Shown: positions 50,316 through 64,000 of the stretch, piece by piece
How the letters are laid out: each line of letters starts with the position of its first letter
How positions within the stretch are numbered: position 1 is the first letter of the stretch
Assembly: GCA_964019155.1 (NCBI GenBank)
Contig: OZ025239.1
Coordinates: 8,346,763-8,410,762, forward strand
Direction of reading: 5' to 3'
DNA length: 64,000 nt
DNA from: Osedax fenrisi
Lineage: Eukaryota; Annelida; Polychaeta; Sabellida; Siboglinidae
The notes under the pieces: model-generated
The model's database searches: none
Seen by the model: only the letters and a program-made list of their open reading frames with translations
What the model was told of the DNA's origin: nothing
Position numbers and translations under genes: made by a program

Positions 50316-52091
50316 ATGTGTGTGTATTTGTGTGTGTAGTATACTATATTATATAGTCTATATAGTTATTAATGATTCTTATATGTAAAATGCATGCAAT
50401 TTGTTAATTAAAATAGGTAATTATATAATTATATATTCAATATAAATATTAATGTTATTATTTATTATGTATATATATTTATAACCTTATTTTATATGCA
50501 ACCAGTTTATATATTATCATAAATATTATTACATAATGACCATATTGACCTTGTCCTAATATTCATATATTCCAGAATTATTCATCAATATTACTAATTA
50601 GAATATATGAAATATAATTAAAAAATATAGTATATATTTAATATATACGATATATATATATATTTATATATATAATAATTCAATAAATAATCATTAACAT
50701 GAAACCGAGTTTACTAGGTTTATATACAGACTGTATAATACAGTATATGTATGTGGCAATTTGTATGTATAATATAAAGATAGGATATTAGAATTGGAAT
50801 AATAATTTTTATAATATGAATTTATATAAAATACGTGGTGATGTATTATTAAAATCCATGGGTTCTATAAATAATATGTTTTAGATATGTAGGTTATTAA
50901 TTATTAATTATGTGTATCATATAATTTATATATATATATACATTATTAAAGTATATATTCATATATTTTTAATTCTAATAGGTTATTATTTTATAAAATA
51001 CATATATTTACTTATTTTTAGTAATTATGATATCTAAATTAGTTATATGAGAATACATAAATATAATTGTAGGTTATATATTATGTCACTTATTGTTTTT
51101 AAATATATTAATTGATGTTGATTAATCTATATTGTATACCAGTTTATTTATTTTAAAAATATTAATTAATTATAAATTATATATAAAAAAATCAATAATT
51201 AATTATATTATAAGTGTATTATATTTTATTTATAATAAAGAAAACCTACTTGATATCTCAGTGATATAATTCCAAATAAATAAACATTGAAAGATGATAT
51301 AATATAATACATTATACATTATACATATATATATAATTTATTATAAAGGAAGACACGTTACTTTGTCATCTCATATTAATGACTGCGTGAGTTCACGGTA
51401 AACTAGCAATCATATTGACCCACAATGCGTGCTGATAGAGTGAGTGTGTATCAATCGAATATGATATTACTATATATAATAGTCACGAATACAGTTATGT
51501 CCCTCAGGCTCTTATTCAAGTTAAATGAGTAACAAATATGTGTTATACAAACTGTAAATTTATATATAATAAATAATTATTTAAAGATATTATATATAAA
51601 TAAATATTTGTAATAAAAATTAAATAATATATAATATAAAATATAATGTATTTATATATTTTATATACGGACTTTGGTTATATCAAGTACTGATTGTACA
51701 ATGTACAATGTACATCATTGGTTATATTAAATTTAAATAAAAGTAATGCATGTATTAATTCGGTTTTAATATATTAATTTGTACAAAGTTCATATACAAT
51801 TTGATTTAAACCACTTTTATCATGGTCTATGTATATTTATTGACTATTTACAAACTAGATATTATATAATGAAGGGTTAGGCTTGAATATCATTTATTTA
51901 TAATAAATATATTTGGAAATAAATTCATTATAGTTATTATCCCCATTGGGTTATTATATTTCATTATGTATAATAAATATTACCTACTTATAAAGTTTAG
52001 ACCTCATTAATGATTAATGATAATCAATATATAAATATATATTTATTTTATTATGAGTATTTATTTATCTAATTGGGGGTAATTTAACATA

Positions 52092-52146
<55 letters not shown>

Positions 52147-52600
52147 TATATATATATAGTATATTATATATACAAATTATATATTATTGGTTCTCATAAC
52201 ATATTATGACATCGAATGTTAACTATATAACTATAATTCATTATTATATGAATTTGTGTAACATTAAAATATACTATAGACTATAGTATATATTCCAACG
52301 GATTAAAAATGATAGCATATTTATTTTATTAACTCATGTGATGTTTACCTAATCAGGATTCAATATATATATGATTTTATGAAGATTTAATATCATATAA
52401 TATCTACAGAACTCTATATTATAATTTCATTTTTAATAATTGTAATGTTATATTTTAAGCTTATTTTATAAATCTCAGTTTTTTAATTAAAAGTGAATGA
52501 TCTAATGTGTCACCTTTCTGATAATTGATATAAGCAACGATTTTTCTAAGAAAAGATAACACTAACACGAAATAGTGTAATTCTATTTTGTATACGAAAT
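47364..52600. other. AT-rich stretch with two slightly GC-richer patches
   Basis: No supported gene. 47700-47920 and 51350-51550 stand out in composition (see findings). An ACACAC/ATAC tract lies at 48066-48150. The frames at 47986-48236 and 48592-48907 have no recognisable content. Confidence 0.45.
50102..50162. repeat. Tandem palindromic repeat AGTAATTATAATTACTAT
   Basis: Three head-to-tail palindromic units of 18 bp, the last shortened. Each unit is itself self-complementary. Confidence 0.85.
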
Positions 52601-52987
52601 CAACAGAGCCACCTATATGGGGTAGATTATCGGAACTATGTGTTGTTTATAATGTAAATTCATATCAAACTATGCACTTTTAAAATGAAAAATAATATGC
52701 TTTAAATTATTACTTTTATTATGATAACTAAGAGTTCATTACTAATATATAACAAATCAATAGGATATGTTAGTTTCAAAAGCTATACATATCTATGTGG
52801 CGAGTAAAAGCTAATTTATTTTGAATGTAATTTAATAGATAAATTTAATAGATAAATGAAAACATTGTAGTATGCAAATCGCGACAAACCTAAATCGATT
52901 TCGATACTGCTTCTAGCAGCGGGATGTATGAATACTAATCACGTTGCTTATAGGCAGTGTTATATCTTTGCTTCGCAAAATATTTGA
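52601..52987 (+). mobile_element. Dispersed family D, copy 2 (right end preserved)
   Basis: Begins CAACAGAGCCACCTATATGG, shares AAACCTAAATCGATTTCGAT with copy 1, and ends TTATATCTTTGCTTCGCAAA then ATATTTGAT. The terminal TTTGC-TTC-GCAAA hairpin is intact here. It has a small internal duplication, AATTTAATAGATAA. Confidence 0.75.
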
Positions 52988-53993
52988 TATAAGTGCACAT
53001 TTGTTAGTAACTTATTGGTTACTACTTCAATAGTTTTAATCAAAGAATCTTAATTGAATTTTATTTACGAATTCCTTACTAATATATTAGTCATGACTAT
53101 AGTCATTAATAATTATTATAATCTAATATTCATTTTAAAATGTTAATATTTTAGATATAAATCCTACTATTTTTTTTGTAAACTTCGGATATATGCATAA
53201 GTATATATATGGTATATAATTAATATAATACCTAGTGGTCTATAATTTCAATAGAACTAGAGATCTATCTAGCTCTATGATATGTTAAGGGTTAGTTTGT
53301 TTTACTAGATACACAACAAATATGTACGTATTTTACTTTTTTTTAAATCCTAGGAAATATTACAATTAAAAATGAAATTCATTAACAAATCATTAAATAA
53401 ATAAAATGCACTAAAATGGGGTCAATTTCAGTTTTAATTTGTGTTATTAATAATAATAACTTATTATAAACATGTTTAAGGTTAAATCACTTATTTGTAA
53501 TATATTTTGATTTTGGTTCATTATATTAATAATTAATCAATTTATCAATTTCATAAATGGAAAGAGGATAAAAGAATATTGATTTAACATTATTATTTTG
53601 CGTTTTATAATAAATATAATTGTTTGGATAATCCAATTTAATGTCTGATTTATTTCCAGTTTTACTAAAATACTAATTAAAGAGAGTAGGCTACCAACTT
53701 CTTGCATGTAAATATAGGAAATATATAAAAAAACTATATGAAAAACACCATTTTTAAACTCTTCAATTTTAAATATTTTTTCATAATTTTTCAAAGTTAT
53801 AATAATAATAGGTTATTCAATAATAATAATATAGGCCTACATCATTCTATATGATAACCATTTTTTATATATACTAAAACATCTTAATTTTAAAATAAGA
53901 GTAATTTAAATGAATAGGTTTTTTAGAAGTGAATATAATGATATAAATATGATATAACATTTTAATTATTAAATTATATTTCGTTATTTCTAT

Positions 53994-54056
<63 letters not shown>

Positions 54057-54059
<3 letters not shown>

Positions 54060-54232
54060 TAAAACCTCTCTATAAGTAACCTCTTTATAAGAAAAACCTC
54101 TTTATAAGAAAATTGTTCACACATTTGGTTGGAATTCAACCTTTTCCACATTAAAAAACCTCTTTATAAGAACATTTTATAAGAAAAATATAAGAAAAAC
54201 CTCTTTATAAGAAACTTATTGTATACAAAATA
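54057..54232 (+). mobile_element. Pogo/Tigger-like terminus with subterminal repeats
   Basis: Starts CAGTAAAACCTCTCTATAAG, the typical terminus of pogo/Tigger-type DNA transposons, and repeats ACCTCTTTATAAGAA about five times over 175 bp. The other terminus and a transposase are not seen, so this is a one-ended relic. Confidence 0.65.
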
Positions 54233-55549
<1,317 letters not shown>

Positions 55550-55572
55550 ATGAGTCATCTAGCTGGATTTAT
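55550..55572 (+). CDS. Candidate 23-bp microexon upstream of the 56-kb gene
   Basis: A good acceptor (CTATTTTTTTATTGAACAG) is followed by a frame reading ESSSWIY to a GTGAAA donor. It would end in phase 0, as the exon at 56128 requires. The call is weak because 23 bases carry little information. Read-through also stays open for about 18 further residues. Confidence 0.25.
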
Positions 55573-55729
55573 GTGAAAAATAGACATTGTAAAAGAAGTA
55601 AAAAGTTAAGGGTTTGCAATAACAAATTATAGGATAGTTTTAAATTATAACAAATTATTAATTTATTATTGTATATCATTATAGGTATACATTTGGTATA
55701 ATAAATAATGATTACCATATCAGGTGTGA

Positions 55730-55763
<34 letters not shown>

Positions 55764-55929
55764 TGTTATAATATATATTGAGAGTTATATGTTTTAATAT
55801 TTATTAATTATTAACAGATTTTGATCTAATAAATATATAAAATTAATAATAATAAAATATATAGGTTTTTATATATATATTTACAAAAATTATATAATTA
55901 AACTTTTAATTAATCCTATGTTAAGGGTT

Positions 55930-56056
55930 CAGTATAGAGTATATACTTAATAGTATATACTATATACTGATAGTATATATTATACTATATAGTATATAGT
56001 ATATACTATATAGTATAAAGTATATACTATATAGTATAATACGTATATACTATAGC
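55930..56056. repeat. TATATACTATATAGTA palindromic repeat
   Basis: Overlapping palindromes over about 125 bp, ending ATAGCTATAGCTA. Non-coding. Confidence 0.8.
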
Positions 56057-56127
56057 TATAGCTAGTAAGTAACTATAATATTTATTACTATTATCTTATA
56101 TATACTTTTAAATTTGATCATTTATAG

Positions 56128-56212
56128 GATATAGAGGAAAATCATAAAAATCAACCTAATGAAACATTAGTAAAACGAGTTATGACAACTATAACTGAAA
56201 AAGAGGATACAA
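56128..56212 (+). CDS. Internal exon of unrecognised protein
   Basis: Acceptor ATTTATAG, donor GTTAAT. The frame is DIEENHKNQPNETLVKRVMT, then TITEKEDT plus one base of a Ser codon. The charged, helix-like composition and exact phase fit with the next exon (phase 1) support it. Read-through ends immediately at TAA. Family not recognised. Confidence 0.6.
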
Positions 56213-56245
56213 GTTAATATCTTATATAAATTATAACATAGATAT

Positions 56246-56280
<35 letters not shown>

Positions 56281-56438
56281 ATATGGGTCACTAATCTAAT
56301 ATGTTATTTATTTAAAATATTTATGTTTATATCTATATCTATCTTAGGAAGAGTTAATAGGGTATAATACTTATTTAAATCAACCTATAATTTATCAAAT
56401 ATTTCTATATAATATGTAATGATAATTAAATTATTAAG

Positions 56439-57172
56439 GTCAATGCATAGAAAGAGTAGATCATTACAATATTCTGGTAAGAGATATGAAAGAAAGAACT
56501 AATTTAAAAAAAAGAAAGAGAACTAATAGCGAATCCAGAGGAATTTCTATATTTAAATCATTTATTAATAGTGATTTAAAAGCAAAAGCTCTCGGAAGAA
56601 GTACTTCAATGAATATAAGTAATACTGAAAATGATGGAAATGATAATCAACTTATTTGTAATAATATAAGGACAAGAAGACATACAGAAAGTAAAGATAC
56701 AGGCGGTTCTAAAGATATAAATATAATTAGAAAATTATCTATACGTAATTTACCATGTATTTATAAAGAAAATAATCCTATTAAAGATCACGATTTTATA
56801 TTTTTAAAACTAATAAATAATGAAAACAGTTTAAGTTTAGTAGATAACGTTTCCCATCACAATAATTCGGATTTATTATTAAAAAAGAGTACGAATAATT
56901 CAAATAAAAATCATATTGTTAAGACAAAGTTAAAGAAAGCTTGTTCATTGGAGGTTGGGATTTACAAGAGTTCTTTGTTAACTAATAAAAACAGTAATAG
57001 CAATGGGTATATCAATAAAAATGAAAAGGATAGCATGGAAATTGTAAATATATCTACAAAACCTCGCCAAGTAACACGTAGAATATTGGAACATAGAGTT
57101 TGTGAAGTTGAACCACCAATGTCATTATATGCAATCCAAGAAAAACGTAATACTATAATTTTACAAAATTAG
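56439..57172 (+). CDS. Terminal exon of unrecognised, basic, low-complexity protein
   Basis: The acceptor is ATTATTAAG. Two bases complete a Ser codon, then QCIERVDHYNILVRDMKERT, a lysine/arginine-rich stretch (NLKKRKRTNSESRG), and a long S/N/K-rich region to TAG, 243 residues. The only long ordinary-looking frame in the right half of the window. It starts in-frame upstream of the ATG at 56486, so that ATG is probably internal. Conserved-looking pieces are SIFKSFINSDLKAKALGRST near residue 37 and VEPPMSLYAIQEKRNT near the end. The KKRKR run could act as a nuclear signal, but I do not recognise the family. The AT-rich codon use matches LYSMD exon 1. AATAAA occurs near 57559. Confidence 0.75.
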
Positions 57173-59723
57173 ACATTTATTCTTTAAAATACTTTATTAA
57201 TTTTAGATATTTTAATAAATGCCATATATATGTTAATATAATAATGATTTCACTGGTACCACACGTAAAATTCAAATGTCGAAAAATATTTGTAATATTT
57301 TAATAAATTATAATTTATTTATTTATGTATCAATTATGTTTATTTTATAAATTTATTTAATTTAATTTTAAATTGATTTCTATATTCTTTATTATAGTCT
57401 TTAATTGTTATTATTGCATTGTATAATTTTACATCTAAATTATATTGAATAGTTTAAAGATTTATTACTATAATTGTATTAGTAAATATGTATAATATGT
57501 TGTATGTATCTATTAATTACAAATTAATTTTAAATTGTGTGTTAAGAATATCTGTATATTAATAAAATGTCAAATAAATGAATATGAAAAATTATATTTT
57601 AATTATTATACAATATTAAATATTTAATACATTTAATTAAATAGTTAGATATATATGATACCTACATGGATATTAACCTTTTTTGTATTGATAATGTAAC
57701 CTATATGTTTCTTTGTTGGTATGTTGGTTTTTATTAATATGAGCTCTATCTATAATAAGCCCAACTTTTGTAGACCTAATTATTTTTGAACATATTTTCA
57801 TATCATAATTCTCTTTGTTAATTAATTTAATATATTAATAATAAGGAAATATATATATATATTGAGTTGTAAAATGTATATTGAAAATTGTATCTAATAT
57901 AATAGTTATGTATTGAATTATAAGATTAATATAATCTAATTAACCTAATATATATATATATCTATGTAGTATATATATAATATATTAACTTTTTTCTATA
58001 TTAGTATTTTCTTTCATAACATTATTAAACATAAAGGCATTTTTACCTATTCATAAATTAAAATATTATAGTGGGCAACATATATGGAATATAATATATT
58101 CAATATATATATTAATATAATTTTATAAATAATTTTTATTAAATTTAATTGCTTTAGTTTTTAAATATAAAATACTTTATATACATACTTTTAATATTTT
58201 TTTATTATGAATTAAAATGTTCACAATAGCATAGCAGTTATCTATGTATGGTTATACATAACCGCTATACCCATAGAGAACGAAGTGACCACTTCGTTCT
58301 CTATGGCTATACCTATAGATTATAAGGTTTACGAAATAAGTAGGGTTTTAATAATATATTAAATAGGGAGGTTGATTTAATATATCTATAAGATTTACGG
58401 GTATTGAATTACATGTATAATTCCTATATTAAATTAAAGTAAATTATATTTCCATAGTATATATTTATGTAATGATTTTTGTATTTTGGTGAAAGTTGTA
58501 ATACATATGAATTAGCCTATGGTATGGTGATTTTTATTTCGTGTAGTAGTGTTTTATAAATACAAACATAAGAATATCATGAATACCTATGAATATATTA
58601 AATAAATACAAGAGAATAAGTAGCAGGTCCTTGGAAGTAGTCAGTAATCCTAGTAGTAGCAGTTCAAAATTAGATATTTAAATATTAATTTAAAAATTAA
58701 ATATTTCGTTTGTAATTTTTAATTATAAACAAATTCTCCAAAAAGTTCTCCTAAAATGTTATGTATTATAATGTATATGTATAACAATTTGTGCAGTTAT
58801 TTTATTGATACAAATGTGATAGTTAATTTCAATAGGATATATTAAAAATTTGAAAATATTATATTGGTTAAAAGGAATTCCATTAAAATACCCTATTTAA
58901 TAAATTTCAAATAGTTGGTATACTGAAATAAATTGATAAATTACTTATAAGAAATGGTGTTTCTCATGGAATAATCATATTAATTACCTTTATACTTTTT
59001 TATAATTTTAATTTATGATCTTGATAATTCTTATTTTATAGTTGAAAAAATATAAAAATAAATACATCCATTTTACAATATTTTTGTATAGATTAATTTA
59101 ATTTTGTTAAATATAAATTTATCATAATCTTGAGTTACTATCAAAAATCAATATTTTTATTGGATTTAAAAAAAAATTTGTAAAAAAATGTATTATTTGT
59201 AATTTTATATTATATCATTTAATTAATAATTTAATTATTTCATATTAAATTAAATACATGAAGTTATATTATTTTTATTTATTATTTTATATTGAAACTC
59301 AATTGTCACTAAAAATAGTAATAGATATATTACTTTAGAAATATTTAAATCTGATATAATAATAATCTAGATAATAATAATACATTGTGCAAAAATAGTA
59401 CATATTTGTATTTTTTTGGAGGTTTTATTTCTATAAAAATATAAAAAATATAATATATTTTCCTTTAGCCCTAATTGATATAATGGAATTAGTATTTGGT
59501 TTTAAATTAAGCTTAATAGGCTAGCCTACATATTTTAAAATAGTTACCTTGTTTTTCTTGTTTAAATTTAAATTTTAATAACTTTTTATTTTATTTATTA
59601 TAGTTTTTATATATTTATATAGGACCTATAGTACTAAGACTATATAGTACCATTACATTATTTTTAATTATAATCTTTCACATATTTTTTTCAATAATTT
59701 TTAAATTCACTTTTATAAAATTA
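57173..59723. other. 3' UTR and AT-rich non-coding stretch
   Basis: Candidate poly(A) signals near 57559 and 57572. One striking hairpin (58271-58306). No other gene recognised. Confidence 0.5.
58271..58306. repeat. Perfect hairpin CCATAGAGAACGAAGTG-AC-CACTTCGTTCTCTATGG
   Basis: Seventeen-base exact arms with a two-base loop; G/C content well above the surroundings. It is flanked by CTATACC on both sides. Confidence 0.93.
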
Positions 59724-60291
59724 ATCCTACCCAGATAACAGTAATAGCCTCATAATAGCAGCATAATATCATAAATAATAGCCTCAAATGTTTAAATTGT
59801 GCTATTATGCTGGCATTATGTTGCCATTATAAGTCTATTATGCTGCTATTAATTTGTAATGCTATTATGCTGCCATTAAAAGTATATTATGCTGCTATTA
59901 ATTTGTAATGCTATTATGCTGATATTATATACCTATTATTATAATAGCAACATAATAGAATTACAAATTAATATCAGCATAATAGAAATTTAATGGCAAT
60001 ATAATATGGTTTAAATTGTGCTATTATGCTGGCATTATCTTGCCATTATAAGTCTATTATGCTGCTATTAATTTGTAATGCTATTATGCTACCATTAAAA
60101 GTAAATTATGCTGCTATTAATTTGTAATGAAATTATGCTAATATTATATAGCTATTATTATAATAGCAACATAATAGAATTACAAATTAATAATAGCATA
60201 ATAGACATTTAATGGCAATATAATATCACAATGTAAACATTTGAAGCTATTATTTGTTCTATTATAAGGCTATTACTTAGCTGGGTAGGAT
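59724..60291. mobile_element. Foldback MITE, copy 2 (AATAGCAGCATAATAGC family)
   Basis: Ends ATCCTACCCAGATAACAGTA and TACTTAGCTGGGTAGGAT. It is 568 bp of ATAATAGCAGCATAATA-like units, with an internal direct duplication of about 200 bp (TTAAATTGTGCTATTATGCT recurs near 59797 and 60011). Confidence 0.85.
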
Positions 60292-62126
60292 CAAAATAGT
60301 TAGCATTTAGTAGTCTATTATACAATAGTCTACTAAACTAACTATTTCGACATTGTGTTCTTAATTGGTATTACAAATAAATTCAATAATATTTAATATA
60401 TATAGTATATATTAACATAGTAAATATTTTTTTCCAGGAATAGAGGATGATATTATAAAATTAAAATATATAATATTATATATTAGTTTAATATAGTTTG
60501 TTATGAACGTATGTAAACATACTATATTAAACTTCTAATAATTTAAAGTATGATTATGTACATCTATGGTACACCATTAGTTACGATTGTAACAATTGTT
60601 TCGAATTGTTATATTGTGATTATTTAAGACTTATTTAATAATCCTTAGTTTGTATTAAAAACTCCCTATACTAATATATTTATAATAAATATATTAATAT
60701 TTAATCTTGCGGTTACAAAAATGTACCAAATTTATTTTCATAACAAAATCATTCATATAAAACATGTTTCAATATATGATGAATATATGATAAAAGTTAT
60801 TCTATTCATATTCTATTCCTATATATAAAAACATTTCTATAGAATAGCTTCAAAATCTAAAGTTAACCTTATTTCATAATAGTATATAAAAAGGCGGTGA
60901 CAAATTTTGTTAATGAATATATTGATTTTCATATCTGAAATATTATATTGAAAATAACTAGAATAATAGCCAATACATATAAATAACTAGAATATTTTGT
61001 GTAGCAAATATATAACACTCCCTATTTATGTAATGTAACTATTAGATACTTATTCCATTTCTAGAAGTAGTAACCACACAGATTTTGGTTTTTATGCAGA
61101 CATTTTTTCATTATTCCATTAAATTACAGGCAATATAAGTTATCTTTTACTCACTTCATAGATATATATATATATATATATATATAATTTAACCACAATA
61201 TCCTATTTCTTTGTTATTAATTAGTAATGAACACTTAGTTTTCATCATATAAATAATAATTTAACAAATTAAATTTTTAAATATTAATATTACTAAATAG
61301 ATCATTATATTATTAGGTATAGTATTAGCAAAGCCCTTAGGGCTTTGGTCTTAGTCATACCAAGGACTTGGTTAGGACATACATAGATAATTATTAATCA
61401 AATATTGATGGCAATATATAAGAGTAGGATATACTCTGAAATAAGTTAAATATTCATCAAACAAGTTATATACCCTACTTCTAGTTATTACTAACAATAT
61501 TATCATTATAAATTATTTAATTCCATATATAACATACATAAGTAACATATTATTTCTGTTTAGTCAACTCATATATAGTATTAGTATTTATTATAGTTTA
61601 ATAAAATAAAAACTTTATTGTTATCCTACATATATAAATAAAGTTTAATTATTAATTTAGTTATGTATATACACATGTAACTATAGTTACAATATTAAAT
61701 AAATATATAATAAGTTTAGTTTCTAGTAACCATTAACCGAGCTGCTTACTATTCCGCCCATTATTATATTATCACACATTACAATTTATTTTTATATTTA
61801 TATCAGTGTTTTATAAATATCTAATAGAAATAATAATACAATTTAATGAATAATTAATTTTTTATATAAATATACAAATTTACATTTATTGTATTAAAAT
61901 AATAAAATAAGCATTATTATACTCATGATCTAGTATTTTATAACTTTGAATGGAGAACATCGAATACAACAACATATTATAATTGTTCCATAAAGATAAC
62001 TTCCAATATTTATATAAATGAAATAATTCCATATGTATATTTTTTCGTGTGAATAATATTTGATTTGTATCACTACTAATTATACTTCTAGCCAACAACT
62101 ATCATGACAAATAATTAGATCTATTT
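60292..62126. other. AT-rich stretch without recognised genes
   Basis: Contains small inverted repeats (AGTTAGCATTTAGTAGTCTA / TAGTCTACTAAACTAACT near 60300-60345; CTATATTAAAC/GTTTAATATAG near 60488-60532). The minus-strand frame at 61886-62098 has no recognisable domain. Confidence 0.45.
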
Positions 62127-62405
62127 CAGTGGTTCCCAACCTTTTTTTTGATAATTCTATTTTCTTTTAAAAATGTATTATGACTAACATTTTTTATTAT
62201 TAAAAGTTAGTCATAATCGAATAATATAACCTATTATAATATATATATATATATATATATATGTTAAAATATATATTCCTATCTTCAATTTTTCTTGACC
62301 ATAATGCCAATTTGCTTATACAACATTTATATTAATTTTTAGAAAATGGCTCATGAGTCATGACTCATGAGCCAAAAACCCAATGTGTTGGGTTGGGAAC
62401 CACGG
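62127..62405. mobile_element. hAT-type MITE with CAGTGGTTCCCAACC terminus
   Basis: The left end is CAGTGGTTCCCAACC and the right end GGTTGGGAACCACGG, inverted with one mismatch. Flanks ATCTATTT and ATCTATTC form an 8-bp target-site duplication with one change. This terminus is typical of many hAT families. Inside are an ATTATGACTAAC inverted repeat and a 26-bp perfect palindrome (62348-62373). Confidence 0.9.
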
Positions 62406-63101
62406 ATCTATTCATCGTCAACTTTAAATAAATTGTAATACTACTTAGAATACAGTATAAGTAACAATCATTTTATTAAATATTTAACTTAGTTTGCTGA
62501 TATAACGTTTAGAATCACATGAATTCATATTAATCATATACATACACTTGATAGTAACAAATATAACATACATTTAGTAAGATTGTAGTAATTAACAACA
62601 ATAGGTAATATGTAAAAAAACAAACCTCTTTTAAAGTTAAGAGAACTGAATTAGTATTAATATCAATAACGAAGTGAATTATTAAAGATAACATGTATAA
62701 TAATATATATAAAAAGATATTTCTGTTATTTTATTTATATAAATATCATGTGACAACGATTACATGTCTACTTTTTCCTTTGAATAAGTTTGTTATTAAA
62801 TTGTTATTACATAATCATATAAATTAGTATATAAACTGTTGAATTCTTGAATTTGAATAATTAATCAATCATTGCTGATACTTTCATAGTAAATCTAAAT
62901 ATTATGTAATATAGAAAAGTATGGACATATAAATGTTTAAATGTATAAATAAACGTTGTAAAAGTATGTTCTAGTCTATATAATCTATTACATTAGTTGT
63001 TATAATACATGCTCAGTTTTTTATAAGGGTTATCCTTATTCTTTACAGTATTATAATTCTATAATTAAAAAATATGTTATTTAGTGTGGTTCGAGTAATT
63101 G

Positions 63102-63110
63102 TGGGTATAA
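63102..63110 (+). promoter_or_regulatory. Possible TATA element GGTATAAAT
   Basis: A TATAAAT motif at the start of the GC-richer patch, about 215 bp ahead of the candidate start codon at 63320. In an AT-rich genome such a motif is weak evidence. Confidence 0.2.
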
Positions 63111-63319
63111 ATGAGTTTGTATTAGTTTGTGTTAGTATGTATAGGTCAGGTCTCGCATGCGTAAGCGGTATAATTGTGGGTGTGAATAGTGTATAGACAA
63201 ATATTACATTGTGGCACAGTATTTGTTAAGCTAATTATGTACGTTATATAATTTAGTTAAGGTAATATTAGAGCGTAATATGAATAGTGACAACAGTAAA
63301 CGACCCGCAATCAGCGAAC

Positions 63320-63364
63320 ATGACGACAGAGAGCGACTTCGGCATCATCAGACCCGAAATCCGT
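63320..63364 (+). CDS. Candidate first exon (MTTESDFGIIRPEIR)
   Basis: In the GC-richer patch, ATG ACG ACA opens a frame MTTESDFGIIRPEIR, followed by a possible donor GTAATA. An overlapping frame from 63280 gives MNSDNSKRPAISEHDDRERL and stops after 35 residues. Either could start a gene running off the right side. Alternatively the patch is part of a solo LTR, since it also carries TATAAA and AATAAA (near 63512). Not recognised. Confidence 0.25.
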
Positions 63365-63514
63365 GTAATATGATTGAAAAATCATAATTGTATCACGCCC
63401 TTAAATATGTGGACATGGCGATAACAATTGTTGTCTAGGCTTTTACCACTCGACGTCGAAGCGTTCGTGTCGAGGAAATTATCAAACGTAGTCATAGAAT
63501 ATATCTTTAATAAA

Positions 63515-64000
63515 GATACCTGAAACTTATATGGTCTTATCTACATTATTTACATATCGCAGTAATAGGGCATTACATAAAAATAATCATATTAAATTAT
63601 TTATTATAAATTTCTCTATTATATATATTTTTATTCATTTCTATAAGGAATTAATTTTTACAATATTATAATTTATCTAAATATATTAAAAAATAATTCT
63701 AATCAATGTTATGTAAGCTCTTTTTTATATACTTTATTCTTTAACTTTTTATTCAACTAAATTTTTATTTTTAATATATCTCATACTTTCACTTTGAGTA
63801 ATTTTTAATTTGTGATTATTTATATATATTTCATTTATTTTCGATAATCTATCGAAAACACTAGACTATCCAAAATATACCGATTGGATTAGTTTAGGAA
63901 AATACATTAGATTGTTCATTAATTACTCTATGATTCCCTGCTTGTTGGTAAGGAATGATAAATTATAAATAATAAAAATAAATTTATTTATTAAAATTAT
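63515..64000. other. AT-rich end of window
   Basis: No exon or RNA gene seen. A small inverted repeat TTTTCGATAA / ATCGAAAAC lies at 63838-63860. Confidence 0.4.

Overview
This is AT-rich nuclear DNA from a eukaryote, very probably an invertebrate animal. It has spliced genes with GT/AG introns up to about 12 kb, extracellular CUB and sushi domains, tRNA-derived SINEs, hAT-type MITEs, a LINE relic and heavy (TA)n content. I cannot place it more finely than Metazoa.

Layout. (1) 1-1401, minus strand: two candidate exons of an unrecognised gene that runs off the left edge. (2) 5371-21184, plus strand: a four-exon gene for a LysM-domain protein of the LYSMD1/2 family. Its reading phase agrees across all three introns. 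Exon 1 is AT-rich and lies 11.7 kb from the GC-richer exons 2-4. (3) 37921-21729, minus strand: six exons of a single-pass membrane protein with one CUB domain (split over three exons), one CCP/sushi domain on a phase 1-1 exon, a transmembrane segment and a cytoplasmic tail of about 100 residues. Read-through of the transmembrane exon would give a second, short tail with its own poly(A) signal. Its 5' (signal-peptide) exon was not found. Genes 2 and 3 converge tail to tail, with AATAAA signals on opposite strands only 25 bp apart. (4) 55550-57172, plus strand: the last exons of an unrecognised low-complexity gene. (5) 63100-63540: a GC-richer patch with a possible first exon.

Most of the window is repeat-derived. 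There are two SINE families, two copies of one hAT MITE with exact 8-bp target-site duplications, and a third, unrelated hAT MITE. Two elements start GGGGAAA and carry arrays of a short internal motif. A foldback family is built from AATAGCAGCATAATAGC-like units. A dispersed family ending in a TTTGC/GCAAA hairpin contains a 22-bp minisatellite in one copy. There are also a LINE reverse-transcriptase relic and several G/C-rich minisatellites. From 41 to 55 kb I see almost only AT-rich repeats and foldbacks.

I found no clear novel defence or mobile system. The most informative results are the gene models assembled from short exons by domain content and splice phase, the possible tail switch in the CUB-sushi protein, and the repeated association of tandem duplications with splice acceptors. 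All exon boundaries are inferred from sequence; no transcript evidence was available.
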